Origin: Bacteroidota bacterium
GTDB lineage: Bacteria > Bacteroidota > Ignavibacteria > UBA10030 > UBA8401
DNA: 64,000 nt
Assembly: GCA_035506275.1 (NCBI GenBank)
Contig: DATJPT010000003.1
Location: 176,594-240,593 of the forward strand
Direction of reading: 5' to 3'
Each line of letters starts with the position of its first letter. Position 1 is the first letter of the stretch. Below the pieces are notes generated by a model. The model saw nothing but the letters and a program-made list of their open reading frames with translations, was not told the DNA's origin and did no database searches. Positions 16,897 to 26,148 of this stretch are shown here, in pieces. Both the position numbers and the translations under genes were made by a program.

Positions 16897-17895
16897 GTGG
16901 CAGAGATCCTCTCGCAGCAGGAGATAGACAGCCTTTTGTCAGGCATCCCGATCGACGAGCCGAAGAGCGCACCGGTTCCCGCGCCGGGAGCAAAGACGGA
17001 GCGCGAGGCGGTGACGTTCGATTTTCGCCTTCCCCACAGGCTTTCGAAGAACCAGCTGCGGACACTCCAGGCCGTGCATGAGAATTTCAGTGAATCGTTC
17101 GCATCGTATCTCCTTGCGCGCCTGCAAACGACCGTCAGCGTTGTCGTGACGTCCGTGGACCAGCTGTTTTACTCCGAGTACGTGCTGTCGATACCGAGCC
17201 CGAGCTGCTTGTACATCTTCCGCATTTCCGACACGGATGCGTTCGCCCTGCTGGAGTTCAGCCCGCAGCTGGTGATGGCGATGGTATCGCGGCTGCTCGG
17301 GGGATCAACAGACGGAGATAAGCGGGCGCGCCAGGTCACGAAGATCGAACAGAGCTTGATCAAAGGCATCGCGCAGCGCGCCCTTGTCGATCTGCAAAAA
17401 TCATGGAAGACCATCGCCGACCTCAATTTCAAGATCGACCGGTACGAAAGCGAGGGCGATTTTGCACAAATCGCCCCGACCAGCGAGATCGTCCTTGTCG
17501 TCTCGTTTGAGGTGAGCTTCGGCGATCAGAAGTTTTTAATGGGACTTTGCTTCCCGACATTTGCGCTCGAAGAAGAACTGGCCAAGCTGAACGTGCAGCA
17601 TTTCAACGCGCTGCCGGGGGCAAAGAGCCAGGCGAATTGGTCGGGGCAGATCCTTAAGAATATCGGCACGACGGCAATCGAGACGATCGGCGTCCTCGGA
17701 TCGACGACCATCACGCTTCGCGATCTTTTGGAGCTTGAAGCCGGAGATATTCTCAAGACCAACCTGCCGATCAGCGGCGAAGTGCAGATCACGATCGGAA
17801 ACAGGCCGAGGTTGTGGGGGCGTCCCGGAGTCTCGAACGGCAGAACCGCGATCAAAGTGACGCGAACAGAACTTGAAAGCAATCAAGGAGCATAA
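16897..17895 (+). CDS. fliM: Flagellar motor switch protein FliM
   Basis: C-ring component that binds phosphorylated CheY. The N-terminal CheY-binding segment is present at residues 4-15 (LSQQEIDSLLSG), followed by a CheC-like middle domain (about 45-230) and a C-terminal SpoA domain (about 250-325) with ITLRDLLELEAGDIL. 332 residues is standard. The start is GTG at 16897; there is no in-frame ATG that keeps the CheY-binding segment. Six bases separate its stop from fliN. Confidence 0.96.
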   Translation: MAEILSQQEIDSLLSGIPIDEPKSAPVPAPGAKTEREAVTFDFRLPHRLSKNQLRTLQAVHENFSESFASYLLARLQTTVSVVVTSVDQLFYSEYVLSIPSPSCLYIFRISDTDAFALLEFSPQLVMAMVSRLLGGSTDGDKRARQVTKIEQSLIKGIAQRALVDLQKSWKTIADLNFKIDRYESEGDFAQIAPTSEIVLVVSFEVSFGDQKFLMGLCFPTFALEEELAKLNVQHFNALPGAKSQANWSGQILKNIGTTAIETIGVLGSTTITLRDLLELEAGDILKTNLPISGEVQITIGNRPRLWGRPGVSNGRTAIKVTRTELESNQGA

Positions 17896-17901
17896 CGCAC
17901 T

Positions 17902-18291
17902 ATGGAAGAACTCGTCGAAAAGTCAGCAGCAGTAAATCCGGCCGGTGAGCCTGCCGCAAACGGCAACGTCCAGGTAGAGACCGCAAAATTTCAGCAGTTC
18001 GAATCGGGCGTTTCCAGCGCGGAGAAGGAAAAGAAGATGGATATTCTGCTCGACCTGAGCCTTCCCGTCTCGATTGAACTCGGACGAACGAACCTTGCCA
18101 TCAAGGATATTCTCGACCTTCAGCGCGGATCCGTCGTCGAGTTTGAGAAATTGGCAAGCGAGCCCGTGGACATCCTGATCAATGGCAGGAAGATGGCTGA
18201 AGGTGAAGTCGTTGTCATCGAGAAGCATTTCGCCATCCGTATCACGAGCCTCGTGGAAGCGTCCGAACGGGTAAAAAACCTGGGGAAATAA
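17902..18291 (+). CDS. fliN: Flagellar motor switch protein FliN
   Basis: C-ring base protein that also receives FliH/FliI. 129 residues: a variable N-terminal 45, then the SpoA domain with MDILLDLSLPVSIELGRTNL at about 50-69, IKDILDLQRGSVVEFEKLA, and the closing GEVVVIEKHFAIRITSLV. Follows fliM and precedes fliO by three bases. No fusion to a CheC-like domain, so it is the short FliN type. Confidence 0.96.
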   Translation: MEELVEKSAAVNPAGEPAANGNVQVETAKFQQFESGVSSAEKEKKMDILLDLSLPVSIELGRTNLAIKDILDLQRGSVVEFEKLASEPVDILINGRKMAEGEVVVIEKHFAIRITSLVEASERVKNLGK

Positions 18292-18294
18292 CGT

Positions 18295-18735
18295 ATGGGA
18301 TGGGTTCTTCTAAAAACATTGGCGTCGCTGGCAGCAGTTCTCGGACTGATGTTCGTACTCGTGATCGTGCTGAAAAAAACTATGGGGGGCTTCCAGACAT
18401 CGAAGGCTGCGCTGATCAGCGTTGACCTGCTTGGCCACCGCATGCTGCAGCCAAAACGTTCGATCGTCGTCGTCAAGGTATTGAATAAGATCATGATCAT
18501 CGGAATGACCGAAGAGGGAATGACAATGCTTGGCGAGATCGGCGATGCCGATATTCTCCATTGGGTCGATGCAACGATGGCTGAAACCGCCAGTGGATCC
18601 GGCGGTTCTTCCGCGAAGGCAGGCACCGGCGTCCCGTTCGTGGAATATCTCAGCCGCAATATCGGGATCCTTCGTCCCAGAAGCCGCCGGGGAGCCGCCG
18701 GAAACCTTCGTCCGGAAATTGAGGGAGAAAATTGA
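18295..18735 (+). CDS. fliO: Flagellar export assembly protein FliO
   Basis: Membrane protein that helps assemble the FliP pore. At 146 residues it has one membrane helix (about 4-26) followed by a cytoplasmic beta-rich domain with the family pattern VDLLGHRMLQPKRSIVVVKV and LNKIMIIGMTEEGMTMLGEI, then a disordered tail. Located between fliN and fliP as usual. Confidence 0.9.
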   Translation: MGWVLLKTLASLAAVLGLMFVLVIVLKKTMGGFQTSKAALISVDLLGHRMLQPKRSIVVVKVLNKIMIIGMTEEGMTMLGEIGDADILHWVDATMAETASGSGGSSAKAGTGVPFVEYLSRNIGILRPRSRRGAAGNLRPEIEGEN

Positions 18736-18738
18736 TCG

Positions 18739-19503
18739 ATGATGAAATTCCCGGTTAAAAATTTTGCGATGATCCTTTTTCTTCTCCTCATGATCGGAAG
18801 CGAAGCCGCGGCCCAGCAAACCCCGCTCCCTCTCCCGAAGCTTTCGATCGAGGTCGGCAAAGCGACGAAGCCGGAAGATGTCTCCGTGACCCTTCAGATC
18901 CTTCTGCTGATGACGATCTTGTCGCTGGCTCCGGCGATCCTGATCCTCACGACCGCTTTTACGCGCATCATCGTCGTGTTCTATTTCGTCAAACAAGCGC
19001 TCGGCACGCCGCAGATGCCCCCGGCTCAGATTCTCGTCGGCCTCGCGATGTTCCTGACATTCTTCATTATGGCCCCCGTGTGGAGCAAGGTCAATACCGC
19101 CGCGGTGCAGCCGTACCTCGATAAGAAGATCAGCCTCAACGAAGCGTACGACCGGGGCGTCGATCCGCTTCGTGAGTTCATGTTCAAACAAACGCGCGAA
19201 GAAGACCTCGCAATGTTTGTAAAAATGGCCAGCCTCCAAAAACCGAACAGCAAGAACGACGTGCCGACGTACGTCGTCGTTCCGGCGTTTGCGATCAGCG
19301 AATTGCGGACCGGGTTTCAGATCGGGTTTATCATTTTCATTCCCTTTCTCATCATCGACATCGTGGTATCGAGCATTCTGATGTCCATGGGAATGATGAT
19401 GCTGCCGCCGGCGATGATCTCCATGCCGTTCAAGATATTGCTGTTTATCCTGGTGGACGGATGGCATCTCGTGGTCAGCTCGGTCATGGCGAGTTATCAA
19501 TAA
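18739..19503 (+). CDS. fliP: Flagellar export gate protein FliP
   Basis: Forms the core of the export gate pore with FliQ and FliR. The 254-residue protein begins with a signal-like hydrophobic segment (about 5-25), then the FliP family regions: LLLMTILSLAPAILILTTAF, TRIIVVFYFVKQALGTPQMP and the C-terminal SELRTGFQIGFIIFIPFLII with DIVVSSILMSMGMMMLPP. Two ATG codons in tandem (18739, 18742) are possible starts. Confidence 0.97.
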   Translation: MMKFPVKNFAMILFLLLMIGSEAAAQQTPLPLPKLSIEVGKATKPEDVSVTLQILLLMTILSLAPAILILTTAFTRIIVVFYFVKQALGTPQMPPAQILVGLAMFLTFFIMAPVWSKVNTAAVQPYLDKKISLNEAYDRGVDPLREFMFKQTREEDLAMFVKMASLQKPNSKNDVPTYVVVPAFAISELRTGFQIGFIIFIPFLIIDIVVSSILMSMGMMMLPPAMISMPFKILLFILVDGWHLVVSSVMASYQ

Positions 19504-19513
19504 AGGATCGGCT

Positions 19514-19783
19514 ATGTCGGAAGAATTTATCGTCCATATTTTTCGCGAATCGTTTTACACCATGCTGCTCGTCTCGGCGCCGGTGCTGCTGGTCTCCCTG
19601 GTGATCGGGTTGGTGATCTCGGTCTTTCAAGCAGCAACGTCGATCCAGGAGTTTACGCTGACCTTTGTTCCAAAATTGATCGCCGTCGCCATTGTCGTCG
19701 TTCTGACGCTCCCTTGGATCATCGATATTCTTGTGGCGTTTACGATAAACCTGTACAGCCAAATTCCGAATCTGGCCCGCTAA
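19514..19783 (+). CDS. fliQ: Flagellar export gate protein FliQ
   Basis: An 89-residue, two-helix membrane protein of the export gate. Family features: RESFYTMLLVSAPVLLVSLV, then the QAATSIQEFTLTFVPKLIAV loop and a second helix ending in PWIIDILVAF. Between fliP and fliR, with two bases to fliR. Confidence 0.96.
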   Translation: MSEEFIVHIFRESFYTMLLVSAPVLLVSLVIGLVISVFQAATSIQEFTLTFVPKLIAVAIVVVLTLPWIIDILVAFTINLYSQIPNLAR

Positions 19784-19785
19784 CG

Positions 19786-20553
19786 ATGGAAATCTACGTC
19801 CAACAATTTCTTCTCTTTCTGGTCATCTTCGCGCGGATCACGGCGCTTGTCGTCGTGGCCCCGTTTTTCGGCCACCAGGGCGTTCCCGTTCAGGTGAAAG
19901 CCGGCCTCGGCACCCTCTTGTCGTTCATCCTCTATCCCATGATCTCCCAGCATCCGGCTCCCGTGGACCTTGAGCTTCTTCCGTTCTTCGTCCTCGTGCT
20001 GCAGGAAGTGATGGTTGGGGTCCTGCTGGGATTCGGGCTCGGCATTCTCTTCTCGGGCATCCAGTATGCCGGCGAGTTGATTTCGTTCAACATCGGGCTT
20101 TCCGTCGCGACGATGTTCAGCGCCGATGAGAACCAGCAATCGCCCATTATCAGCGAGTTCGTGTCTCTTTTTGCAATGCTGGTGTTCCTCCTTTTGAACG
20201 GACATCATTTTGTTCTCCAGGCGCTCCGTCTGACCTATGACACGGTCCCGATCGGAACGTTCGCATTCAGCAAGCCGCTGGCGGATCATATCGTCGGCTT
20301 CGGCTCGATGATGTTTGTCGTTGCCGTAAAGATCGCCGCCCCGGTGATGGTCGCTGAATTCCTCACGAACGTCGGCCTCTCCATCATGGCGCGCGTCATG
20401 CCGCAGGCAAACGTATTCATCGTCAGCTTTCCGCTCAGCATCGGCGTCGGATTGATCGTCCTCTTTTCTTCGGCGCCGTTCATGCTCTTTGTTTTTAAGA
20501 AGCTGTTGTTGGGGTTTGAAGACAATATTCTCGAACTGGTGAAAGTTCTGTAA
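19786..20553 (+). CDS. fliR: Flagellar export gate protein FliR
   Basis: Export gate pore component, 255 residues with about six membrane helices. Family marks include FARITALVVVAPFFGHQGVP near the N-terminus, GELISFNIGLSVATMF in the middle and the C-terminal FSSAPFMLFVFKKL. The ATG at 19786 lies two bases after the fliQ stop; an open upstream extension lies within fliQ and was not used. Confidence 0.95.
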   Translation: MEIYVQQFLLFLVIFARITALVVVAPFFGHQGVPVQVKAGLGTLLSFILYPMISQHPAPVDLELLPFFVLVLQEVMVGVLLGFGLGILFSGIQYAGELISFNIGLSVATMFSADENQQSPIISEFVSLFAMLVFLLLNGHHFVLQALRLTYDTVPIGTFAFSKPLADHIVGFGSMMFVVAVKIAAPVMVAEFLTNVGLSIMARVMPQANVFIVSFPLSIGVGLIVLFSSAPFMLFVFKKLLLGFEDNILELVKVL

Positions 20554-20555
20554 CC

Positions 20556-21647
20556 ATGGCTGAAGACGCGGTTTCATCACAGGAAAAGACAGAAGAAGCG
20601 ACTCCGCACAAGCGCGAAGAGAGCAGAAAGAAGGGTTCCGTTGCCCGCAGCTTGGAAATGAACTCGGCGTTTATTCTTGTCTTTGGCCTGCTCATCCTTT
20701 ACTTCGGAGGGGCCGCCCTCGCGTCCAGCATTGCCTCGTTGACGCAATCGGTCCTCTCGAATTCCGCTACGATCACAATATCGAAAGAAAGCGTCCACTA
20801 TTATTCAGTTCAGGGAATTCTTGCATGTCTTTATCTGCTTGCTCCGGTGCTGATCGGACTGCTCGTCGTCGGTTTTGCGGCGAGTGTAGCGCAGGTAGGG
20901 TTCTATTTTTCGCCGGAAGCGCTCGCCGTAAAATGGAACAAGCTGAATCCATTTACCGGCATGCAGAAAGTCATGATTTCACGGCGCGCGATGGCCGAAA
21001 TGCTGAAGAACTTGATGAAGGTGGTCATTATCGCCCTCGTCGGATATTTCTCCGTCTCCGGCGCAATGGGCGATACCCTCTCGCTGATGGACGGCGATGT
21101 CCGGGGGATCCTGACATTCCTCGTCAGTGCTTCGCTTTCTGCCGGTTTCAAGATGGGGCTGGCCTTCTTGGCCCTCGCATTGTTCGATTATCTCTTCCAG
21201 AGATTCGAGTTTGAAAGAGATATCAGAATGACCAAGCAGGAAGTGAAGGAAGACACGAAGATGACCGAAGGAGATCCGCTGGTGCGGGGGCGCATCAGGT
21301 CCGTGCAAAAGCAGATCGCCTACAAACGGATGATGCATGATGTTCCGAAAGCGGATGTCGTCGTGACGAACCCGACACACGTTGCGGTTGCGCTGAAGTA
21401 TGAGGCGGGAAAAATGGACGCACCAAGAGTCGTCGCGAAAGGGGCGGAATTGATCGCCCAGCGGATCAAGGAGATCGCCCGGGAGCATAAGGTGCCTATC
21501 GTAGAGGACAAGGTCCTCGCCCGCGCGCTGTATTCATCCGTCGATATCGGCGAAGCGATCCCGGAAAAACTCTTCCAGGCAGTGGCGCAGCTGCTTGCCT
21601 ATATTTTCCGGATGAGGAATTCAAAGTACACCTATAAACCGTACTAA
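20556..21647 (+). CDS. flhB: Flagellar export specificity switch protein FlhB
   Basis: Membrane gate protein whose cytoplasmic domain undergoes self-cleavage to allow the hook-to-filament export switch triggered by FliK. 363 residues with the usual N-terminal EKTEEATPHKREESRKKG, four membrane helices, and the cleavage motif NPTH at residues 272-275 (cut after Asn272) within VVTNPTHVAVALKYE. The C-terminal domain is intact (VPIVEDKVLARALYSSVDIG). It follows fliR by two bases. Confidence 0.97.
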   Translation: MAEDAVSSQEKTEEATPHKREESRKKGSVARSLEMNSAFILVFGLLILYFGGAALASSIASLTQSVLSNSATITISKESVHYYSVQGILACLYLLAPVLIGLLVVGFAASVAQVGFYFSPEALAVKWNKLNPFTGMQKVMISRRAMAEMLKNLMKVVIIALVGYFSVSGAMGDTLSLMDGDVRGILTFLVSASLSAGFKMGLAFLALALFDYLFQRFEFERDIRMTKQEVKEDTKMTEGDPLVRGRIRSVQKQIAYKRMMHDVPKADVVVTNPTHVAVALKYEAGKMDAPRVVAKGAELIAQRIKEIAREHKVPIVEDKVLARALYSSVDIGEAIPEKLFQAVAQLLAYIFRMRNSKYTYKPY

Positions 21648-21653
21648 CGAAGC

Positions 21654-23747
21654 ATGGAAGCAGCGGCCCAAACAGTTGACGCACCCAGAAGCGGATCCCC
21701 GTTCGATCTGATCCGGAAGAACAGCGACATCGTCCTTGCAGCCGGCGTCATTCTTATCCTTGCGTTGATGATCCTTCCGATTCCCGCCATGCTGCTCGAC
21801 GTTCTCTTGGCTCTCAACATCACCGGGGCGATTCTGATCCTTCTTGTCTCAATGTATATCAATGGTCCGCTGGAACTCTCGGTATTCCCGGGCTTGCTCC
21901 TTTTGCTGACGATTTTCCGTCTTTCGTTGAACGTGGCTTCCACGCGCCTCATCCTTGGCGAAGGCTATGCGGGAGAAGTGATCAACGCATTCGGATCGTT
22001 CGTGGTAAAAGGGAATTATGTCGTCGGGTTCGTGATCTTTCTGATCCTCGTGTTGATCCAGTTCATCGTCATCGTCAAAGGCGCGGGAAGAATTTCTGAA
22101 GTGGCGGCCCGGTTCACCCTCGACGCCATGCCCGGAAAGCAGATGGCCATCGATGCCGATATGAATGCCGGGCTGATCAACGAGGTGGAAGCCCGCGAAC
22201 GCCGCGCTCAGATCGCCCGTGAAGCCGAGTTCTTCGGCGCCATGGACGGCGCGAGCAAATTTGTCAAAGGGGATGCGATTGCCGGACTGCTGATCAACGT
22301 GATCAATATTCTCGGCGGGTTCATCATCGGCGTCGCGCAGCGAGGATTGTCGTTTACGGACTCGCTGCACAACTATACGCTCCTGACGGTCGGCGATGGG
22401 CTCGTCACCCAAATCCCTGCTCTTGTTGTGGCGACGGCGGCTGGCATGGTCGTTACCCGGGGAGGTTCCGGGACCCAGCTGGACAAAGAGATCCGTCAGC
22501 AGTTGTTCGGCCGGCCGAAAGCGCTCCTCATTGCGTCCGGCGCTCTTTTTCTGTTCGCCGTCGTTCCGGGTCTGCCGACGATTCCGTTCCTTCTTCTTTC
22601 GGGGCTGGCCGGATCCGCCGGCTATGTCACCATGAAAAATAAGCCGGTCAAAAAGAAACCCGCTCCCGCCCCTCCCGCCGCTGAAAAGAAGGAAGAGCGC
22701 GTCGAGGACTATGTGCAGGTCGATTCGCTTGAGCTTGAGATCGGGTACGGATTGATCTCTCTCGTGGACAATGCGCAAGGAGGGGACCTTTTCAACCGCA
22801 TAACCAACATCCGCAAGCAGCTTGCGCTTGAGCTCGGCATCGTGATTCCCCCCGTCCGCGTGCGCGACAATCTGCAGCTCGAGCCGAACCAGTATGTCGT
22901 GAAGATCCGTGGAAACGTCGTTGCGACCGACCGTCTGGTCATGGACCGCCTCCTTGCGATGAACGCCGCAGGCGGCGAAGAGCACATCGACGGCATCTCG
23001 GTGAAGGAACCTGCGTTTGGCTTGCCGGCGCTGTGGATACGGTCGAACGAACGAGAGCATGCCGAGATCAGCGGCTACACCGTTGTCGAGCCTTCAGCGG
23101 TTCTCTCAACTCACCTGCAGGAGATCTTGCGCCGGAACGCGGATAAGATCTTGGGAAGACAAGACACTAAAAAACTGATCGAGAATTTGAAGAAAGATTA
23201 CCCGGCCGTCGTCGAAGACCTGACCCCGGAGCTTTTGCCGACCGGCACCGTGCAAAAAGTTCTTCAGAATCTTCTCAAGGAAGGGATACCGATTCGCGAC
23301 CTTGTGACCATTCTGGAATCGCTCGTCGATTATGCGCGTGTCACGAGGAATGTCGACGTCCTGACGGAGTATGTGCGGCATTCTCTTTCCGAGACGATCG
23401 CCCACATGTACCGCGATCAAAAAGGCGTCATCCGCGCGATCGTTCTCGGACCGAGGCTTGAACAGTTGATCACCAATGCCCTGCAGAACCAGCGGGAAAG
23501 CAGTCCGAGCCTCGGCCTTTCGCCGGCGATGATCGAATCCATTCACAAAGGACTAACGGAAAAAGTCGAGCAGTCGATCGCTTCGGGGCTTCGTCCGATC
23601 GTGCTCTGCGCAGCTACCGTACGGACATATTTATACCGTTTGATTCATACAGCATTTCCGGCCGTTGTCGTTCTGTCGTTTACGGAATTACCGGCTGAAA
23701 CAGAAATTGAATTCACAGGAAAATTGGAGATAAACCATGAGAATTAA
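21654..23747 (+). CDS. flhA: Flagellar export gate protein FlhA
   Basis: Large export-gate component with eight membrane helices and a cytoplasmic docking platform for chaperone-substrate complexes. 697 residues. The FHIPEP signature lies at about 185-220, ERRAQIAREAEFFGAMDGAS followed by KFVKGDAIAGLLINVINI. The cytoplasmic part has the DYVQVDSLELEIGYGLISLV segment and the conserved RNVDVLTEYVRHSL near residue 565. Its last 11 bases overlap the flhF start. Confidence 0.97.
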   Translation: MEAAAQTVDAPRSGSPFDLIRKNSDIVLAAGVILILALMILPIPAMLLDVLLALNITGAILILLVSMYINGPLELSVFPGLLLLLTIFRLSLNVASTRLILGEGYAGEVINAFGSFVVKGNYVVGFVIFLILVLIQFIVIVKGAGRISEVAARFTLDAMPGKQMAIDADMNAGLINEVEARERRAQIAREAEFFGAMDGASKFVKGDAIAGLLINVINILGGFIIGVAQRGLSFTDSLHNYTLLTVGDGLVTQIPALVVATAAGMVVTRGGSGTQLDKEIRQQLFGRPKALLIASGALFLFAVVPGLPTIPFLLLSGLAGSAGYVTMKNKPVKKKPAPAPPAAEKKEERVEDYVQVDSLELEIGYGLISLVDNAQGGDLFNRITNIRKQLALELGIVIPPVRVRDNLQLEPNQYVVKIRGNVVATDRLVMDRLLAMNAAGGEEHIDGISVKEPAFGLPALWIRSNEREHAEISGYTVVEPSAVLSTHLQEILRRNADKILGRQDTKKLIENLKKDYPAVVEDLTPELLPTGTVQKVLQNLLKEGIPIRDLVTILESLVDYARVTRNVDVLTEYVRHSLSETIAHMYRDQKGVIRAIVLGPRLEQLITNALQNQRESSPSLGLSPAMIESIHKGLTEKVEQSIASGLRPIVLCAATVRTYLYRLIHTAFPAVVVLSFTELPAETEIEFTGKLEINHEN

Positions 23748-24999
23748 AAAATTCGTTGGAGCAACAATAAAAGAAGCGACCGAACAGATGAAACAGGAAC
23801 TGGGTCCGGAGGCGATCATCTTGAACACGAAAAAGATATCCAACGGCAAGCACTTTAATTTTCTCGGAAAAGAAATGCTGGAGGTGACCGGCGCGATCGA
23901 CGACCAGCCGGCCCAGCGGCCCGTTGCGGTTCCGGTCGGCGGCGACGAGAACGGTTTCAACGGTCTCCTTCAGCGGGCGGCTGTGGCCAGCGTGAAAGAA
24001 CCCACGGCCAGCGACACACTGGAAGGGCTGAAGAATATCGCCGAGCGATTTGAGAAAAGGGGAGTGAAAGTTGACGACAACAAGCCTCTGCTTTCTGCGG
24101 AAAGAGTTGAAATCAATGATCTAAGGACCGAAATGGAGGAGATGAAGAGCGCGCTGGAGTCCATTGCCGAGCACTTCAAATATTCAAAAATGCCGGCTCT
24201 CCCGCCGAACCTTCAGCAAGCGTATCGAACCTTGGTGCAGAATGACGTGGATGAACAGCTTGCCGCCGACCTCGTGCAGGTAGTCTACGGAAAGCTCGAT
24301 TCCCCCCAGCGCGATAACAAGCAGGCGATCGAACGATGCCTCCTTGCTGAGATCGCCGGGCTTTTGACTACGGCTCAGCCGCCCAAAGAGAAATCAAAGC
24401 GCCCTCGCATCATCGCGCTTGTCGGGGCGACCGGCGTCGGCAAGACCACCACGATCGCAAAACTCGCTGCGATCGGAAAACTGGTCCAGCATCTCAACAT
24501 CGGCCTGATCTCCGCAGACACATACCGCATCGGCGCTATTGAACAGCTCCGGACCTTTGCCAGCATTGCCGATATTCCGATGGAGGTCGTGTACAAGGCG
24601 TCGGAGATGTCCGCCGCATTGAAAAAGTTCAGCACAAAGGACGTTGTTTTTGTCGACACGGTCGGACGCAACCAGCGGATGAAGACCGAGCTTGGGGAGT
24701 TGAAGAAGCTGATCCAGTCTCTTGATCCTGACGAGATTCATCTCGTTCTCAGTGCGCCGACAAACAAGCGGACAATGTTCGACGTGATCGAAAAATTCGG
24801 CGCTCTGAAGCCGAACAGAATAATCCTTTCAAAGGTCGATGAAGCGGTCGCTCTCGGTGCGATGCTGAATATTACGCTTCACACACGATTGCCGATTTCC
24901 TTTGTCACCACGGGACAAGGCGTGCCCGACGACATCATGCTCGCCGATTCCGAGAAGCTCGCTCGAATGATTTTTCCAGGGACCCTAGCTCATGCGTGA
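23737..24999 (+). CDS. flhF: Signal-recognition-particle-like GTPase FlhF
   Basis: SRP-family GTPase that positions and counts flagella, typically at the cell pole. 420 residues: N-terminal B domain (about 1-110) starting MRIKKFVGATIKEATEQMKQ, a helical N domain, and a G domain with P-loop GATGVGKTT at 230-238, DTVGR at about 307-311 and SKVDE near 366. Its start overlaps flhA by 11 bases and its stop overlaps flhG by 8, the usual flhA-flhF-flhG order. Presence with FlhG suggests polar or low-number flagellation. Confidence 0.95.
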   Translation: MRIKKFVGATIKEATEQMKQELGPEAIILNTKKISNGKHFNFLGKEMLEVTGAIDDQPAQRPVAVPVGGDENGFNGLLQRAAVASVKEPTASDTLEGLKNIAERFEKRGVKVDDNKPLLSAERVEINDLRTEMEEMKSALESIAEHFKYSKMPALPPNLQQAYRTLVQNDVDEQLAADLVQVVYGKLDSPQRDNKQAIERCLLAEIAGLLTTAQPPKEKSKRPRIIALVGATGVGKTTTIAKLAAIGKLVQHLNIGLISADTYRIGAIEQLRTFASIADIPMEVVYKASEMSAALKKFSTKDVVFVDTVGRNQRMKTELGELKKLIQSLDPDEIHLVLSAPTNKRTMFDVIEKFGALKPNRIILSKVDEAVALGAMLNITLHTRLPISFVTTGQGVPDDIMLADSEKLARMIFPGTLAHA

Positions 25000-25843
25000 A
25001 CAATCTGCCATCATCGATCAAGCGGCGCGGTTGCGGGAAATTGCCCTCAGCAGCTACAACGTTCAGGCGGCTGCGATGCCGTACCGCATTTGCGTTACGA
25101 GCGGAAAGGGGGGCGTCGGCAAAAGCACCGTCGCGCTCAATCTTGCGATCGCGCTGGCGAGCTTCGGGCAAAAGGTCCTTCTCGTCGACGCCGATTCAAA
25201 CCTCGGAAACCTCGACGTTCTCCTGGGGATCGCTCCTCGATACCGCCTGGGGCATATCCTCCATGGGAAGATCGACATCGAGGATGCGCTGGTCAATCCG
25301 TTTCCGAACCTCAAGATACTTCCGGGAAGCTCGGGGGATCTCGACTATCCCGAAATGACCGCGATCGTCCAACAGCGCTTCCTTCAGGACCTCTTTTCGC
25401 TCGAAGAACATTTTGACCTCCTGTTCATCGATACGTCGGCGGGCCTCTCGAGAGAGACGATCACCTATGCCCTCGAATCCGACGAAACGGTGGTCGTGAC
25501 AAGCATCGAGCCGACCTCGGTGATGGATTCGTACGCGGTCATCAAAACCATCACCGTCTCCCGCCCCGATGAACGGATCTCGGTTCTCATGAACGCGGCG
25601 CAGATTCCGGCCCAGGCGGACGAAACAGTGCAGAAACTGCGGATGGCCGTCGACCATTTTTTGAAACGCGACATCGGATATTTAGGATCGATCCCTTTTG
25701 ACGTGGACATGAAGAATGCCGTGTTGGCGCAGGAACCTGTCCTGAAGAGGTATCCGGCGAGCGCGGCATCGCTTTCTCTCCGGTCCGCGGCGCAGACAAT
25801 TATCAACCAATCCCTTATTTCTGACGTAGGAAGGCAACAATGA
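24992..25843 (+). CDS. flhG: MinD/ParA-type ATPase FlhG (flagellar number regulator)
   Basis: Limits flagellar number by stimulating FlhF GTP hydrolysis and handling switch proteins. At 283 residues it has the N-terminal activator motif DQAARLR at 9-15, the deviant Walker A GKGGVGKST at 38-46, and the VLLVDADSNLGNLDVLLGI stretch of the MinD family. A C-terminal amphipathic membrane-targeting helix may lie around 265-283. Overlaps both neighbours. Confidence 0.95.
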   Translation: MREQSAIIDQAARLREIALSSYNVQAAAMPYRICVTSGKGGVGKSTVALNLAIALASFGQKVLLVDADSNLGNLDVLLGIAPRYRLGHILHGKIDIEDALVNPFPNLKILPGSSGDLDYPEMTAIVQQRFLQDLFSLEEHFDLLFIDTSAGLSRETITYALESDETVVVTSIEPTSVMDSYAVIKTITVSRPDERISVLMNAAQIPAQADETVQKLRMAVDHFLKRDIGYLGSIPFDVDMKNAVLAQEPVLKRYPASAASLSLRSAAQTIINQSLISDVGRQQ

Positions 25844-26094
25844 AAACAATTGTGTTTGAATTAGGCTTGCTGGCATTCTTCGTATCGGCGGTCATCTTCG
25901 GAGCCGAAGGCTCGAACCTGTTCGATATGATCTCCCGGGCGTTCATCGTCTTCATCGGCGTCGAACTTGCTGCGACGACGATCCTCGCGATGATCGTTCC
26001 GCGTCCGCGAAACAGGGAAACTGAATTGCATGACGCTGCAGCCGACCTCCAGTCTGCAAAACGGCGGGGACCGGCCGTGCAGGCAAAAGCATAA
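25840..26094 (+). CDS. Small two-helix membrane protein after flhG
   Basis: An 84-residue protein coupled to flhG by a four-base ATGA overlap. Two hydrophobic helices (about 4-22 and 31-51) with a short connecting loop containing a Glu-Gly-Ser motif, then a polar, basic cytoplasmic tail. No family recognised. Coupling to flhG and proximity to fliA suggest a flagellar accessory role; nothing in the sequence says which. Confidence 0.7.
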   Translation: MKTIVFELGLLAFFVSAVIFGAEGSNLFDMISRAFIVFIGVELAATTILAMIVPRPRNRETELHDAAADLQSAKRRGPAVQAKA

Positions 26095-26148
26095 CCGATA
26101 GCGGAAGGAACTCTTGGAAGAAACAGTGTACTTCAAGACCATTGAACG

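Noticed and set aside
18310..19500. Long minus-strand open frame across fliO and fliP
   Set aside because: Rich in His, Arg and Asp with no domain; covers two certain + strand genes.
21849..23060. Long minus-strand open frame within flhA
   Set aside because: Mirrors flhA codon use, is charged and low in hydrophobic residues, and has no homology signal; flhA is certain.
26095..26148. Separate promoter for fliA
   Set aside because: The 54-base gap shows no sigma-28, sigma-54 or sigma-70 elements; fliA is probably read from upstream.
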